Assembly (NCBI GenBank): GCA_037132275.1
Contig: JBAXPK010000023.1
Span: forward strand, 1-41,986
Source of the DNA: JAABPW01 sp037132275
Lineage (GTDB): Bacteria; Verrucomicrobiota; Kiritimatiellia; CAIKKV01; CAITUY01
Direction of reading: 5' to 3'
Length of the DNA: 41,986 nt
Under the pieces are notes generated by a model. That model was not told the origin of the DNA. It saw only the letters and a list, made by a program, of their open reading frames with translations, and searched no databases. A program made the position numbers and the translations under genes. Positions 1-7,368 of the stretch are shown in pieces (the stretch's first letter is position 1; each line of letters starts with the position of its first letter).

Positions 1-180
1 AAGATCGACAATGGATAGTGAAAATCATCAATGTTTGGTGTGTTTCGCATAATGCGGATACCCAACTTCAACTTGCAAAAAAATGAAACTCTATTCCGCC
101 AGAGACGGGAAAACCTATTCCCCTTCGCGAACTTCGCGTCTTCTACTCAAAGTTTCTGACCCCGGAAAGGACTATCGTTT

Positions 181-209
181 TTGACTTACTCCGCTTTTTC
201 CAGTAAACA
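181..209 (+). promoter_or_regulatory. Possible promoter upstream of the GspK-like gene
   Basis: TTGACT (181-186), a 17-base spacer and TAAACA (204-209) form a sigma70-like pair with a good -35 and a weak -10. The -10 ends 8 bases before the ATG at 218, and no Shine-Dalgarno sequence is visible. The gene may instead be read through from upstream secretion genes outside the window, so this is tentative. Confidence 0.25.
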
Positions 210-217
210 TAAACCCC

Positions 218-676
218 ATGCGGCCATTGCCAGACAACAAACGCGGATTTGCATTGCTGATGGTTATCCTCCTGCTGGCACTCCTATCCGGCGTGGTGGT
301 GCATTCACTCATCTCGGCTCGGATGAGTCTGCGGGCCGGTGACGCCCAACACGCCCGTCTTGTACTCAGGGCGTCCGCGTTGGATGCCTCCTGGGCCGCC
401 TTGCGCACCGGCATGAAAACTGGTTCCACCGCAGCCGATTTTCAGGAATTCGAAGACCAACTCCCTTCGGGCATCCACACCAAGACAACACTCCGCGGCC
501 TGGAACGAACCAATCTCCCGGCGCCGTTGCAGCGTGCGAACGTTCCCCTATTCGGCCAGTTTTTTTCAGTGACTTCACTGGCTGAATTCGAGGGTAAAAC
601 CGACATCGCCCGCGCCCTGGCCTGCCGTCTTCCCTCTGGTGACATCCGGCTCCTCGCCTGGGTGGAGACCCCCTGA
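218..676 (+). CDS. GspK-like pseudopilin-type protein, short
   Basis: This 152-residue protein begins with a prepilin-like segment: a basic stretch ending in Arg-Gly, then a long hydrophobic helix (about residues 10-33). The residue at position +5 after the presumed Gly|Phe peptidase site is Met, not Glu. Lack of Glu5 is characteristic of GspK, the tip pseudopilin of type II secretion systems. The gene order fits, because GspL-like and GspM-like genes follow directly. Full GspK proteins are usually about twice as long with a large periplasmic alpha domain, so this is either a reduced form or a related PilX/GspK-like minor pilin. The first in-frame ATG is at 218; an in-frame stop lies just upstream at 182-184. 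The stop is one base before the next gene's ATG, suggesting translational coupling. Confidence 0.6.
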   Translation: MRPLPDNKRGFALLMVILLLALLSGVVVHSLISARMSLRAGDAQHARLVLRASALDASWAALRTGMKTGSTAADFQEFEDQLPSGIHTKTTLRGLERTNLPAPLQRANVPLFGQFFSVTSLAEFEGKTDIARALACRLPSGDIRLLAWVETP

Positions 677-677
677 C

Positions 678-2048
678 ATGAAAACCCCGGCCACAGCACC
701 TTGGGCAAAAACCGCTTTCGGGATCGATCAGACCGAGGACGGTTATGTCATCGTCAAGGCGAGTCGCAGCGGACGCGGCCTGGTTTTCACAAATATTGAG
801 CCCACCGCCTTAGCCTTAGCCACCCCGTCCCCCCAGTCCGTCATCGTGGGCTGTATGCTGCAACGCGAAAGTTTTACCCGGTGGGTGGTGGCGTCCATCG
901 CGTCTGCGCGAAAGGCGGAATCGGTGTTCCCTTCGCTGCTGGATATCCAACTTCCTTTTTCCGTAGAGGATTGCGAAGTTGCGCTTGTGGAAACCCGCCC
1001 CACATCGGATCGGACCGGAACCCGCGGCTGGGTGGTCGGCGCCCGCGCCGTGGACGTGGAAAAGCGGTTAAGCACCTTCGCTTCACTCGGTGAGGAGCCC
1101 CACCTCTTGGATCAGGAGGGAATTGCGCTCTGGACCCAATCTCTTGAAGAAGTCCCGCCCGTCACAGGCGGAGCCGAGTTAAGGATTGTCGTCTATCAGT
1201 CGTCCGAGCGGGTGACACTGGCATTGGGCAGAAATAATGAATTCATGGGCGCCCATACCATGCGCCAACTGGACGAGGACCAGGTTCACCGTATCCTTAA
1301 ATCCTATTTCACGACCCCGCCACCCGCCACCCAATGGCTTATCACCGGGCCAGGCGCCACCCTCGCAGGGGATGGGATATCGCCGCTGGGATCCCTGGCT
1401 AAACGATGGCCGGGTACCCAGAAAATAACCCGCGAACCCAACACCTTCCTCGCCCGGGCACTCGCCGCAAGGGCGCTTACGCCCGGAGTGGCCCGCTGCA
1501 ACCTGCGCACGGGACGATTCCTACACGCCACGCTGGCTCAACGGCAGGCTAAACGTCCTTTTCAGTGGGCCGCTGCCTGCCTTTTCGCAGGACTCCTTCT
1601 GTGCGCCGTCAACCTCGCATGGCTGGTCATGGTGACGCACCGGGCCACCGACACACAAAGGGCCCTGCGCGCACTCGCCATTGAAATTACCGGCTCGCCT
1701 CTGGGCATCCCCGCCGGACAGGAAGTCCTGACGGCCCGGCGTGCCATTGAGTCACAGACTAAAAACATGGAGCCATTTCTTTCGGCTACCGACACCCCGC
1801 TCCCAAAGACCCTGAAAACAGTCCTGGCCGTGGCCCATGAAGAGGGGCTCTCCCTTGAAACCATGGTCTTGGGACGAAAGAATCTGGTCATTCACGGCAC
1901 AACCCCGACGTGGGCACAGGCCGAAAAGGCAAGCCGCCGCCTGAATGACAACGGTTGGATTGCCACCCTTGAGCGGAAAGACTCTCCCCCGGGAGAAGAA
2001 CGTGTCGCTTTTGTAATCGGCCTCGGACGCTCCCATGAAAAAAAATAA
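678..2048 (+). CDS. GspL/PilM-like secretion assembly protein
   Basis: The product is about 456 residues. The N-terminal part opens with a FGIDQ-type strand resembling the actin-like fold of cytoplasmic GspL/PilM domains. A single hydrophobic segment follows at roughly residue 300, and a periplasmic part of about 130 residues resembles the ferredoxin-like fold of GspL/PilN. This matches the family's architecture: a bitopic inner-membrane protein that links the assembly ATPase (GspE) to the pseudopilus machinery. The start at ATG 678 is preferred because it follows the upstream stop (674-676) by one base; an upstream ATG at 639 would overlap the previous gene by 38 bases. The gene overlaps the GspM-like gene by 14 bases. 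Recognition rests on architecture and context rather than a strong motif. Confidence 0.6.
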   Translation: MKTPATAPWAKTAFGIDQTEDGYVIVKASRSGRGLVFTNIEPTALALATPSPQSVIVGCMLQRESFTRWVVASIASARKAESVFPSLLDIQLPFSVEDCEVALVETRPTSDRTGTRGWVVGARAVDVEKRLSTFASLGEEPHLLDQEGIALWTQSLEEVPPVTGGAELRIVVYQSSERVTLALGRNNEFMGAHTMRQLDEDQVHRILKSYFTTPPPATQWLITGPGATLAGDGISPLGSLAKRWPGTQKITREPNTFLARALAARALTPGVARCNLRTGRFLHATLAQRQAKRPFQWAAACLFAGLLLCAVNLAWLVMVTHRATDTQRALRALAIEITGSPLGIPAGQEVLTARRAIESQTKNMEPFLSATDTPLPKTLKTVLAVAHEEGLSLETMVLGRKNLVIHGTTPTWAQAEKASRRLNDNGWIATLERKDSPPGEERVAFVIGLGRSHEKK

Positions 2049-2532
2049 CACACCCTTGGCGCTTCTCTGGAGTGCAGCCGGCATTTCCCTGCTGGCCGGC
2101 CTGCTCCTCACTCTTCGCTCAGTGGGAGACATGAGCCGTACAACCGAGGTCTGGCACAAAAAGGCGAATGACATGCAGGAGATGAACTCTTTGCGGGCCA
2201 TCGCCGTCCAACACCGTACACTCCTGAAACACTACACCGGCTATCCAGCCGTCCCCACCCCACTCGGGGAGTTGGCCCGTACGGCGGCACCGGGACTGAA
2301 CCTGATGACCCGGTCGACGGAGACACATCCGACAGTTCCAGGATGGACGGCCCGGATGGTGAGTGTCGGGCTCACCGACATCACCGGTGATGATCTGGGA
2401 CGGCTTTTGGATGCGGCGACCGCCGCAAATCCGCCATGGGCTCTACTGGAATGCACCGTTTCCGCCGCCTCCACCGCTGGACGCCTGTCCAAGGCGGAAC
2501 TGGTTTTCGAAACCGTCGAGCGGCAGGACTAG
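2035..2532 (+). CDS. GspM/PilO-like secretion assembly protein
   Basis: A 165-residue protein with a short basic N terminus, one transmembrane helix (about residues 8-26), a probable coiled-coil stretch (about 30-65) and a small C-terminal alpha/beta domain. This is the layout of GspM and PilO, bitopic inner-membrane proteins that pair with GspL/PilN in the type II secretion or type IV pilus assembly platform. It overlaps the end of the GspL-like gene and is the last gene of this operon. Its stop abuts the convergent recN stop with no space between, and I see no hairpin terminator there. Sequence similarity in this family is low, so the call depends on size, topology and position. Confidence 0.55.
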   Translation: MKKNNTPLALLWSAAGISLLAGLLLTLRSVGDMSRTTEVWHKKANDMQEMNSLRAIAVQHRTLLKHYTGYPAVPTPLGELARTAAPGLNLMTRSTETHPTVPGWTARMVSVGLTDITGDDLGRLLDAATAANPPWALLECTVSAASTAGRLSKAELVFETVERQD

Positions 2533-4197
2533 TTACCGGAGCTTCAGCATTTCTTTAGCATGCTTCAGGGTCACGCTGGTCAGGTCGCGTCCGCCGAGCA
2601 TGCGCGCCACTTCTTCCACGCGCGCTTCCTGATCAAGGCGGGAGATCAGGGTTCGCGTCCGGCCGCCAACCACTTCCTTGCCCACGGCAAAATGAGTTTT
2701 TCCATAGACCGCAACTTGAGGGAGATGCGTAATGCACAACACCTGATGATGATGGCCAACCTTATCCAGCTTGGTTCCGATCGCCGTACCCATGGCGCCG
2801 CCGACGTTGGCGTCAATTTCGTCAAAGACCAGCACGGGAATACTGTCGTGGTCGGCCAGCACCGCCTTGACCGCCAGCATGACGCGTGAGATTTCACCGC
2901 TTGAGGCAATCGCCCGCAGGGGCCGCGCCGGCTCGCCGGCATTAGGTGCGAAGGCAAACTCAATGGAATCCAGTCCTGACGGCCCGGGGTCAGTGCCCTG
3001 GAGGTCGATGGCAAAGGCCCCATGCTGGAATCCGAGGTCACGCAATTCACTGGTAATGGTTTTGGCCAGTGTCGTTGCCGCCTGGCGCCGCGACTTGCCC
3101 AGTTTGGCGCCGGCCTGCTCAACCTTGCCACAGGCGGCCGCAATAGCCCCGTCAAGTTCTGCAAGGCGTTCACCACGGCTTTCCAACTCGTTCAGCCTGA
3201 TCTTAACTTTTTCAAGATGATCCAGAATTGCCGTAACCGACCCGCCGAACTTTCGCTTCAGTCGATGATACGACGCCATCCGGTCTTCCAGCCACTGAAG
3301 ACGCCCCGGATCTCCCTCGATATTGCGGACAAACCGTTCAACCGTCTCAGCCAAATCCTGAACCTGAACCGTGATGGAGTGGGCCAGTTCCTTCCATGCA
3401 GCGGCTTCGTCAATTAATCCGGCCAATTCACCCAGGCCTTTTTGGGCAAACGCCAACCCGTTAAAAGCGGCAGAGTCCCCCTCCATGAGTGCAGTCTGAA
3501 TTCCACCAGCCAGTTCCAGGATTCGCTGGGCATTGGCGACCTGAACCTGTTCCTTGGCAATGGACTCATCCTCACCCTCCACCGGCGCCACATCCTCGAT
3601 TTCCTTCTTTTGAAAGGCAAGCAGTTCAATTTGATGGGCCACGTCCTGCTCGTTGGCGCCTTCCAGCTCCTTCCGCTGGAGTTGCAAAGCCCGGTAGGCG
3701 GAATACGCGGTTTCATACACGCCACGCTGATCCCACAGGTGCCCGAATGCATCGAGAATATCCATCTGGAAATCGGTATTGAGGAGAGATTGATGGTCGT
3801 AAGGCCCATGCATATCGACAAGATGCTCGCCAATCCTTTTAAGAATCTGGCTCGTCGTTGAGCTGTCATTGATAAAATTCTTACCCCCGCCCGAGGCTAA
3901 AAGGGTTCGGCGGATAAGAAGTTGTCCGTCCTCACAAGGAGGGAGCCCAACCTCGTCCAGAATGGAATCCACTGCCTCGGAATCGCTGAGTTGAAAGACC
4001 GCCTCGGCAAGGCACTGGTCCGTTCCCGCCCGGATCAGGCCTTTATCCGCCCGATCCCCCAAAAGAAGGCCCAGTGCGCCAATAATGACAGACTTTCCCG
4101 CCCCCGTTTCACCGGTAATAACGTTCAACCCCGCCTTGAATTCGACGGTAATATCCTCCACCAGGGCCAGATTACGCACTCGCAATGTCTGAAGCAT
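2533..4197 (-). CDS. recN: DNA repair protein RecN
   Basis: The 554-residue length is typical of RecN, an SMC-like ATPase that acts in double-strand break repair by tethering DNA ends. The N terminus has the Walker A motif GETGAGKS within the usual RecN context. The middle is a long helical coiled coil (roughly residues 150-370). The C terminus carries the ABC signature region (ASSGEISRVML) and Walker B VFDEIDANVGG, followed by a THLPQVA switch segment. The start at ATG 4197 gives the normal N terminus MLQTLRVRNL; an upstream ATG at 4236 would add 13 residues not seen in the family. It is transcribed towards the secretion operon and stands alone, although the nucleotidyltransferase gene lies 78 bases upstream on the same strand. 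Confidence 0.96.
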   Translation of the reverse strand: MLQTLRVRNLALVEDITVEFKAGLNVITGETGAGKSVIIGALGLLLGDRADKGLIRAGTDQCLAEAVFQLSDSEAVDSILDEVGLPPCEDGQLLIRRTLLASGGGKNFINDSSTTSQILKRIGEHLVDMHGPYDHQSLLNTDFQMDILDAFGHLWDQRGVYETAYSAYRALQLQRKELEGANEQDVAHQIELLAFQKKEIEDVAPVEGEDESIAKEQVQVANAQRILELAGGIQTALMEGDSAAFNGLAFAQKGLGELAGLIDEAAAWKELAHSITVQVQDLAETVERFVRNIEGDPGRLQWLEDRMASYHRLKRKFGGSVTAILDHLEKVKIRLNELESRGERLAELDGAIAAACGKVEQAGAKLGKSRRQAATTLAKTITSELRDLGFQHGAFAIDLQGTDPGPSGLDSIEFAFAPNAGEPARPLRAIASSGEISRVMLAVKAVLADHDSIPVLVFDEIDANVGGAMGTAIGTKLDKVGHHHQVLCITHLPQVAVYGKTHFAVGKEVVGGRTRTLISRLDQEARVEEVARMLGGRDLTSVTLKHAKEMLKLR

Positions 4198-4274
4198 GGC
4201 GGGAGAATACACAGGGAAAAACGCGAAAGCAACCAAGGAGAATGACTTAAAGTCGGAATCTCAACGCTGCCGGG

Positions 4275-4874
4275 TCAGGTGAGGAATTCCTGCCATGTCG
4301 ACGTGATTGCCTCAACAAGGTTGCGGCAACGGTTGAAGCCCCGAGCCTCAATGAGGAGGGCCGCCTCGCGGGCGAGTTGCAGATCGGAGGGTTGTGCAGC
4401 CATTATTAACTGGCGCAGATCCGCGATATCCTGAGGGCGAGTCCGATCATCGCGCGCCAAGGTTTTCAGCGCAATGAGATGGTGAAGGCGGGCAACAGGT
4501 ACACTGACGGAGGGAAACACTTGGATTCGCTCGGCATCCCTGCAGATTTCCGGTTCGATTCCGGAGGAGGCGAAGAGCAGATCCAACATGAGCCCCTCGG
4601 GTTGCCCTGACGTTTCGGCAAGCCGCGCGGTAGCCAGGCGACGTGTGGCATCTTGTTCAACCGTTGCCAGAACCAGAAATCCGGAGCCGTGCAATTGGTG
4701 GATGAGTGCCTCAGCCGCCCGGTCATCTGGAACAGCCACGGCGAGATCCAGATCGCGGGTGAAACGCGGTTCGGTGCGCACGGATACGGCCAGTCCGCCG
4801 ACCAAAGCCCAAGGCTGATGTTGTGCTGCCAGCACTGCGGCAACTTTGCTCAATAGTGTTTCGAGGTGAGTCAT
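4275..4874 (-). CDS. AbiEii/AbiGii-type nucleotidyltransferase family protein
   Basis: This 199-residue protein has the hallmarks of the minimal nucleotidyltransferase fold used by AbiEii/AbiGii proteins: a GG motif (VGGLAV, about residues 26-31) followed by the metal-binding acidic strand DLDLAV (about 41-46). Later it has the segment with conserved Lys and Asp (ALKTLARDD.. near DIADL) that closes the domain in AbiEii relatives. Family members include toxin halves of type IV toxin-antitoxin and phage-defence modules, which transfer nucleotides to RNA or protein targets, but many stand-alone members have unknown roles. The gene overlaps its small upstream partner by ATGA (4871-4874), so the two are co-translated. 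No AbiEi-like antitoxin is present. Toxin function is therefore inferred, not shown. Confidence 0.7.
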   Translation of the reverse strand: MTHLETLLSKVAAVLAAQHQPWALVGGLAVSVRTEPRFTRDLDLAVAVPDDRAAEALIHQLHGSGFLVLATVEQDATRRLATARLAETSGQPEGLMLDLLFASSGIEPEICRDAERIQVFPSVSVPVARLHHLIALKTLARDDRTRPQDIADLRQLIMAAQPSDLQLAREAALLIEARGFNRCRNLVEAITSTWQEFLT

Positions 4875-5092
4875 GGATGAGATTTCAAGCCCCGGGGGTG
4901 AACCAAGCCTGCTACGTCGCCGGGGATGGGATCCTGTTGGCGGCAGAGCCAGGTGCTGAGAAGGGTGTTGATCTGTACGGGGTCTATTCCAGGATGCCGC
5001 CGCCTGATGTTTTCGCGCATCAGGTCAATTCCGGCATCAATGAGAGCAGCCGTGGTTCGTGCATTCTGTTGGTATTTCTCAAGCTCATTCAC
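4871..5092 (-). CDS. Small hypothetical partner of the nucleotidyltransferase
   Basis: A helical, charged protein of about 73 residues that I do not recognise by name. It contains a segment MRENIRRRHPGIDP that resembles short proteins often found just upstream of AbiEii-like nucleotidyltransferase genes. The two genes overlap by ATGA. There is no ATG start in frame. A GTG at 5092 is favoured over a TTG at 5098, because a good -10 box (TATAAA, 5099-5104) ends immediately before the TTG and six bases before the GTG. It may be an antitoxin or an adaptor for the nucleotidyltransferase; the sequence alone does not decide. Confidence 0.55.
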   Translation of the reverse strand: MNELEKYQQNARTTAALIDAGIDLMRENIRRRHPGIDPVQINTLLSTWLCRQQDPIPGDVAGLVHPRGLKSHP

Positions 5093-5098
5093 ATACAA

Positions 5099-5127
5099 TT
5101 TATAGCAGGGAAGGTGTCGTTCCTCAA
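5099..5127 (-). promoter_or_regulatory. Promoter of the nucleotidyltransferase pair
   Basis: On the minus strand TTGAGG (5127-5122), a 17-base spacer and TATAAA (5104-5099) form a sigma70-like promoter. Only six bases separate the -10 from the GTG at 5092, so a transcript from here would be leaderless or nearly so. Confidence 0.4.
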
Positions 5128-5203
5128 GTTCTTATCGGCAGCAAGCAGCAATTCTCAACCTTTGTGGCCATAATGTGAATTGCTGGCCTGACAGCGGTTG
5201 CGC

Positions 5204-5232
5204 TTGAAACTTGCCAGCCGCCCCGTGATAAT
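5204..5232 (+). promoter_or_regulatory. Promoter of the six-gene redox operon
   Basis: TTGAAA (5204-5209), a 17-base spacer and GATAAT (5227-5232) make a sigma70-like promoter. The -10 contains the ATG at 5231, which therefore cannot be the start of a message made here. The next ATG (5243) lies 10 bases past the -10, implying a leader of only a few bases. It is divergent from the nucleotidyltransferase promoter about 80 bases away. Confidence 0.45.
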
Positions 5233-5242
5233 GGGAACCCGA

Positions 5243-6688
5243 ATGGATAACAAAGTTAAAGAATTCATTACTTTGCTCGCAGTCCTTCTTGCAGGTGTCG
5301 CCATTTCCGCCCTGTTACTCGCCTGGTGGCGCGGAGCCGGTAATGAACCATTGATTTCCCGCCGACTGCCCATTCCGGGCGAAATCCCCGGCATCGGCGC
5401 CAATGCGGCAAAATCTGAAGTGGCGAGCAAAATCGGTGAACACTTCGCCGCCTACCCGGGAGTTCCATCCCAACTCGATGGTTCCTGGCCCTGTTTTCGC
5501 GGGACCCGCCACGACAATATTGCCCCACCCCAGGAGAAACTGGCCAATTCATGGCCGCCCGGCGGTCCGCCCGTCCTGTGGACAGTGGATCTTGGAGAAG
5601 GTTACGCAGGTCCCGCCATTCTCAATGGCCGGGCCTACCTTCTGGATTATGACGCCAAGGAAAACGCCGATTCACTCCGGTGTTTTTCGATGGACGATGG
5701 CCGCGAAATCTGGCGACGCTGGTATAAAGTTCATATCAAGCGTAACCATGGCATATCCCGCACGGTGCCCGCCGTCTCCGAAAACTATGTCGTGACCATC
5801 GGCCCGCGCTGTCACGTCATGTGTGTTGACGCCAAATCCGGCGACTTCAAATGGGGTCTGGATCTTGAGCGGGATTGGGAGACCACTGTGCCCATGTGGT
5901 ATACGGGACAATGCCCGCTCATGACGGATAATCAAGTGATCCTCGCCCCGGGCGGCAAAGCCTTACTGATGGGCGTGGATTGCGCAACCGGCAAAGTCTT
6001 ATGGCAGACGCCCAATCCGGATAACTGGCAAATGTCTCATGCGTCCATCATGCCAATGGAGTGGCAGGGCAAGAAAATGTATGTTTATCCCGCCATCGGG
6101 GGAATTGTCGGGGTGTCCGCCGAAAAAGGTGAGGAAGGAAAACTTCTTTGGAAAACCGACGAGTGGAAATTCCAGGTCGTGGCCCCCTCCATAGTGCCCC
6201 TTGAAAATGGCCGGTTTTTCATCACAGCGGGATACGGCTCCGGTAGCGCCATGTTCAAATTGACACAGGAAGCGGAATCAATCGGGGTCAAACAGGAATA
6301 CCGGCTTGAGAAAACGATCTTTGCCTGTGAACAGCATACCCCTATTTATTATCAAGGCTTTCTGTATTCTGTGCTTCCCGCAGACGCCGGAGGGGCACGC
6401 AAGCAGGCCGTCTGCATGGATCCCGGCGGCAACGTCATGTGGAAAAGTGGCGCCGCCGATCAGTTCGGCCTGGGCCCCTATATCGTCGCGGACAATAAAC
6501 TGCTGATTCTGGAAGATAACGGCAAACTGACTATGGTCGAGGCCACGGCAAAAGGGTATGTCAGGCTCGCCCAATCCAAGGTACTTGAGGGAAAGGAAGC
6601 GTGGGCTCCGATGGCTCTGGCGGGCGGGCGGCTGTTGGTTCGGGATTATGGCCAAATGAAATGCCTGGATCTGAGAGGGCAGAAATAA
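5243..6688 (+). CDS. Membrane-anchored PQQ-like beta-propeller protein (first)
   Basis: The protein has about 481 residues. An N-terminal transmembrane helix (about residues 5-26) is followed by a region of repeated blades of the PQQ-like/BamB type, for example GPAILNGRAYLLD.., DGREIWRR, DAKSGDFKW and CATGKVLWQTP, with the aliphatic-aspartate-glycine-tryptophan rhythm typical of these folds. The segment WPCFRGTRHDNIAPP opens the propeller, as in many membrane-linked outer-membrane-protein-assembly-like or quinoprotein-like propellers. No cytochrome c CXXCH motif is present. Such propellers can bind PQQ as alcohol or sugar dehydrogenases or be purely structural, and I cannot tell which. It is the first gene of the redox operon and its stop overlaps the next start (TAATG), so its role probably depends on the ferredoxins downstream. 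Start chosen from the promoter position. Confidence 0.75.
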   Translation: MDNKVKEFITLLAVLLAGVAISALLLAWWRGAGNEPLISRRLPIPGEIPGIGANAAKSEVASKIGEHFAAYPGVPSQLDGSWPCFRGTRHDNIAPPQEKLANSWPPGGPPVLWTVDLGEGYAGPAILNGRAYLLDYDAKENADSLRCFSMDDGREIWRRWYKVHIKRNHGISRTVPAVSENYVVTIGPRCHVMCVDAKSGDFKWGLDLERDWETTVPMWYTGQCPLMTDNQVILAPGGKALLMGVDCATGKVLWQTPNPDNWQMSHASIMPMEWQGKKMYVYPAIGGIVGVSAEKGEEGKLLWKTDEWKFQVVAPSIVPLENGRFFITAGYGSGSAMFKLTQEAESIGVKQEYRLEKTIFACEQHTPIYYQGFLYSVLPADAGGARKQAVCMDPGGNVMWKSGAADQFGLGPYIVADNKLLILEDNGKLTMVEATAKGYVRLAQSKVLEGKEAWAPMALAGGRLLVRDYGQMKCLDLRGQK

Positions 6689-7368
6689 TGACAGATCTAC
6701 ATAACCGCCGGGATTTTATCCGCAGCCTGATGCGTGGCGCCATGCTAGTAATACTCGCCTCGCTCGGGAGCGGCGTTCTATTGCGCAAACGCTGTGCACA
6801 GGCGGGGGGCGGCAACCTTGCCGGTAGTTGCGCAGGATGTCCGGACCTGGCCTCCTGTACCGATCCTGCCGCAGCCGCGTTCCAACCGCCTCCCGTTCAG
6901 CGAACAGTCTGGCAACTCGATCCCGCGAAATGTATCCAATGCGGCCGATGCGCCACTAATTGCGTCCTCCAGTTATCGGCCGTCAAATGTGTGCATCGCT
7001 TTGAAATGTGCGGGTACTGCAAACTCTGCTTCGGTTTTTTCCTTCCCGGCGCCGCCAGTCTCACCAGCGCCGCCGAGAATCAGGTCTGCCCGACGGCCGC
7101 GATCAAGCGCAAGTTTATCGAGGAGCCTTATTTTGAATACGTCATCGATGAACCGCAATGCATCGGCTGCGGGCGTTGCGTCAAGGGGTGCGGCGCCTTC
7201 GGAAACGGCTCCCTAGTCCTCCAGGTGCGCCATGACCGCTGTGTAAACTGCAATGACTGTTCCATTGCCCGGAACTGCCCCGCCGACGCCTACCGCCGTG
7301 TTCCCGCAGATCAGCCTTATCTCTTTAAGCCAAAGGCGGGAAACTCTTCATGGAAAGCCATAGGATGA
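6688..7368 (+). CDS. Tat-exported NapG-like polyferredoxin
   Basis: This 226-residue protein starts with a twin-arginine-like signal (NRRDFIRSLM, residues 6-15) and a hydrophobic stretch, so the folded iron-sulfur protein is predicted to be exported to, or anchored on, the periplasmic side. Cysteine clusters follow the ferredoxin pattern: C82-C85-C88-C92, a set around C101-C108-C111-C114 with C134, C158-C161-C164-C168, and C185-C188-C191-C197. That is about four [4Fe-4S] clusters, as in NapG. There is also an N-terminal group (C36, C48, C51, C57) just after the signal that NapG does not normally have. NapG works with NapH to pass electrons from quinol to a periplasmic reductase; the next gene is NapH-like. 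The start is fixed by a one-base overlap with the upstream stop (TAATG). No nitrate reductase genes are nearby. Confidence 0.75.
   Translation: MTDLHNRRDFIRSLMRGAMLVILASLGSGVLLRKRCAQAGGGNLAGSCAGCPDLASCTDPAAAAFQPPPVQRTVWQLDPAKCIQCGRCATNCVLQLSAVKCVHRFEMCGYCKLCFGFFLPGAASLTSAAENQVCPTAAIKRKFIEEPYFEYVIDEPQCIGCGRCVKGCGAFGNGSLVLQVRHDRCVNCNDCSIARNCPADAYRRVPADQPYLFKPKAGNSSWKAIG

Noticed and set aside
1..86. A frame open from the window edge to a stop at 84-86, possibly the end of an upstream gene
   Set aside because: About 27 codons with no recognisable motif. The upstream secretion gene may end here, but there is not enough sequence to support it.
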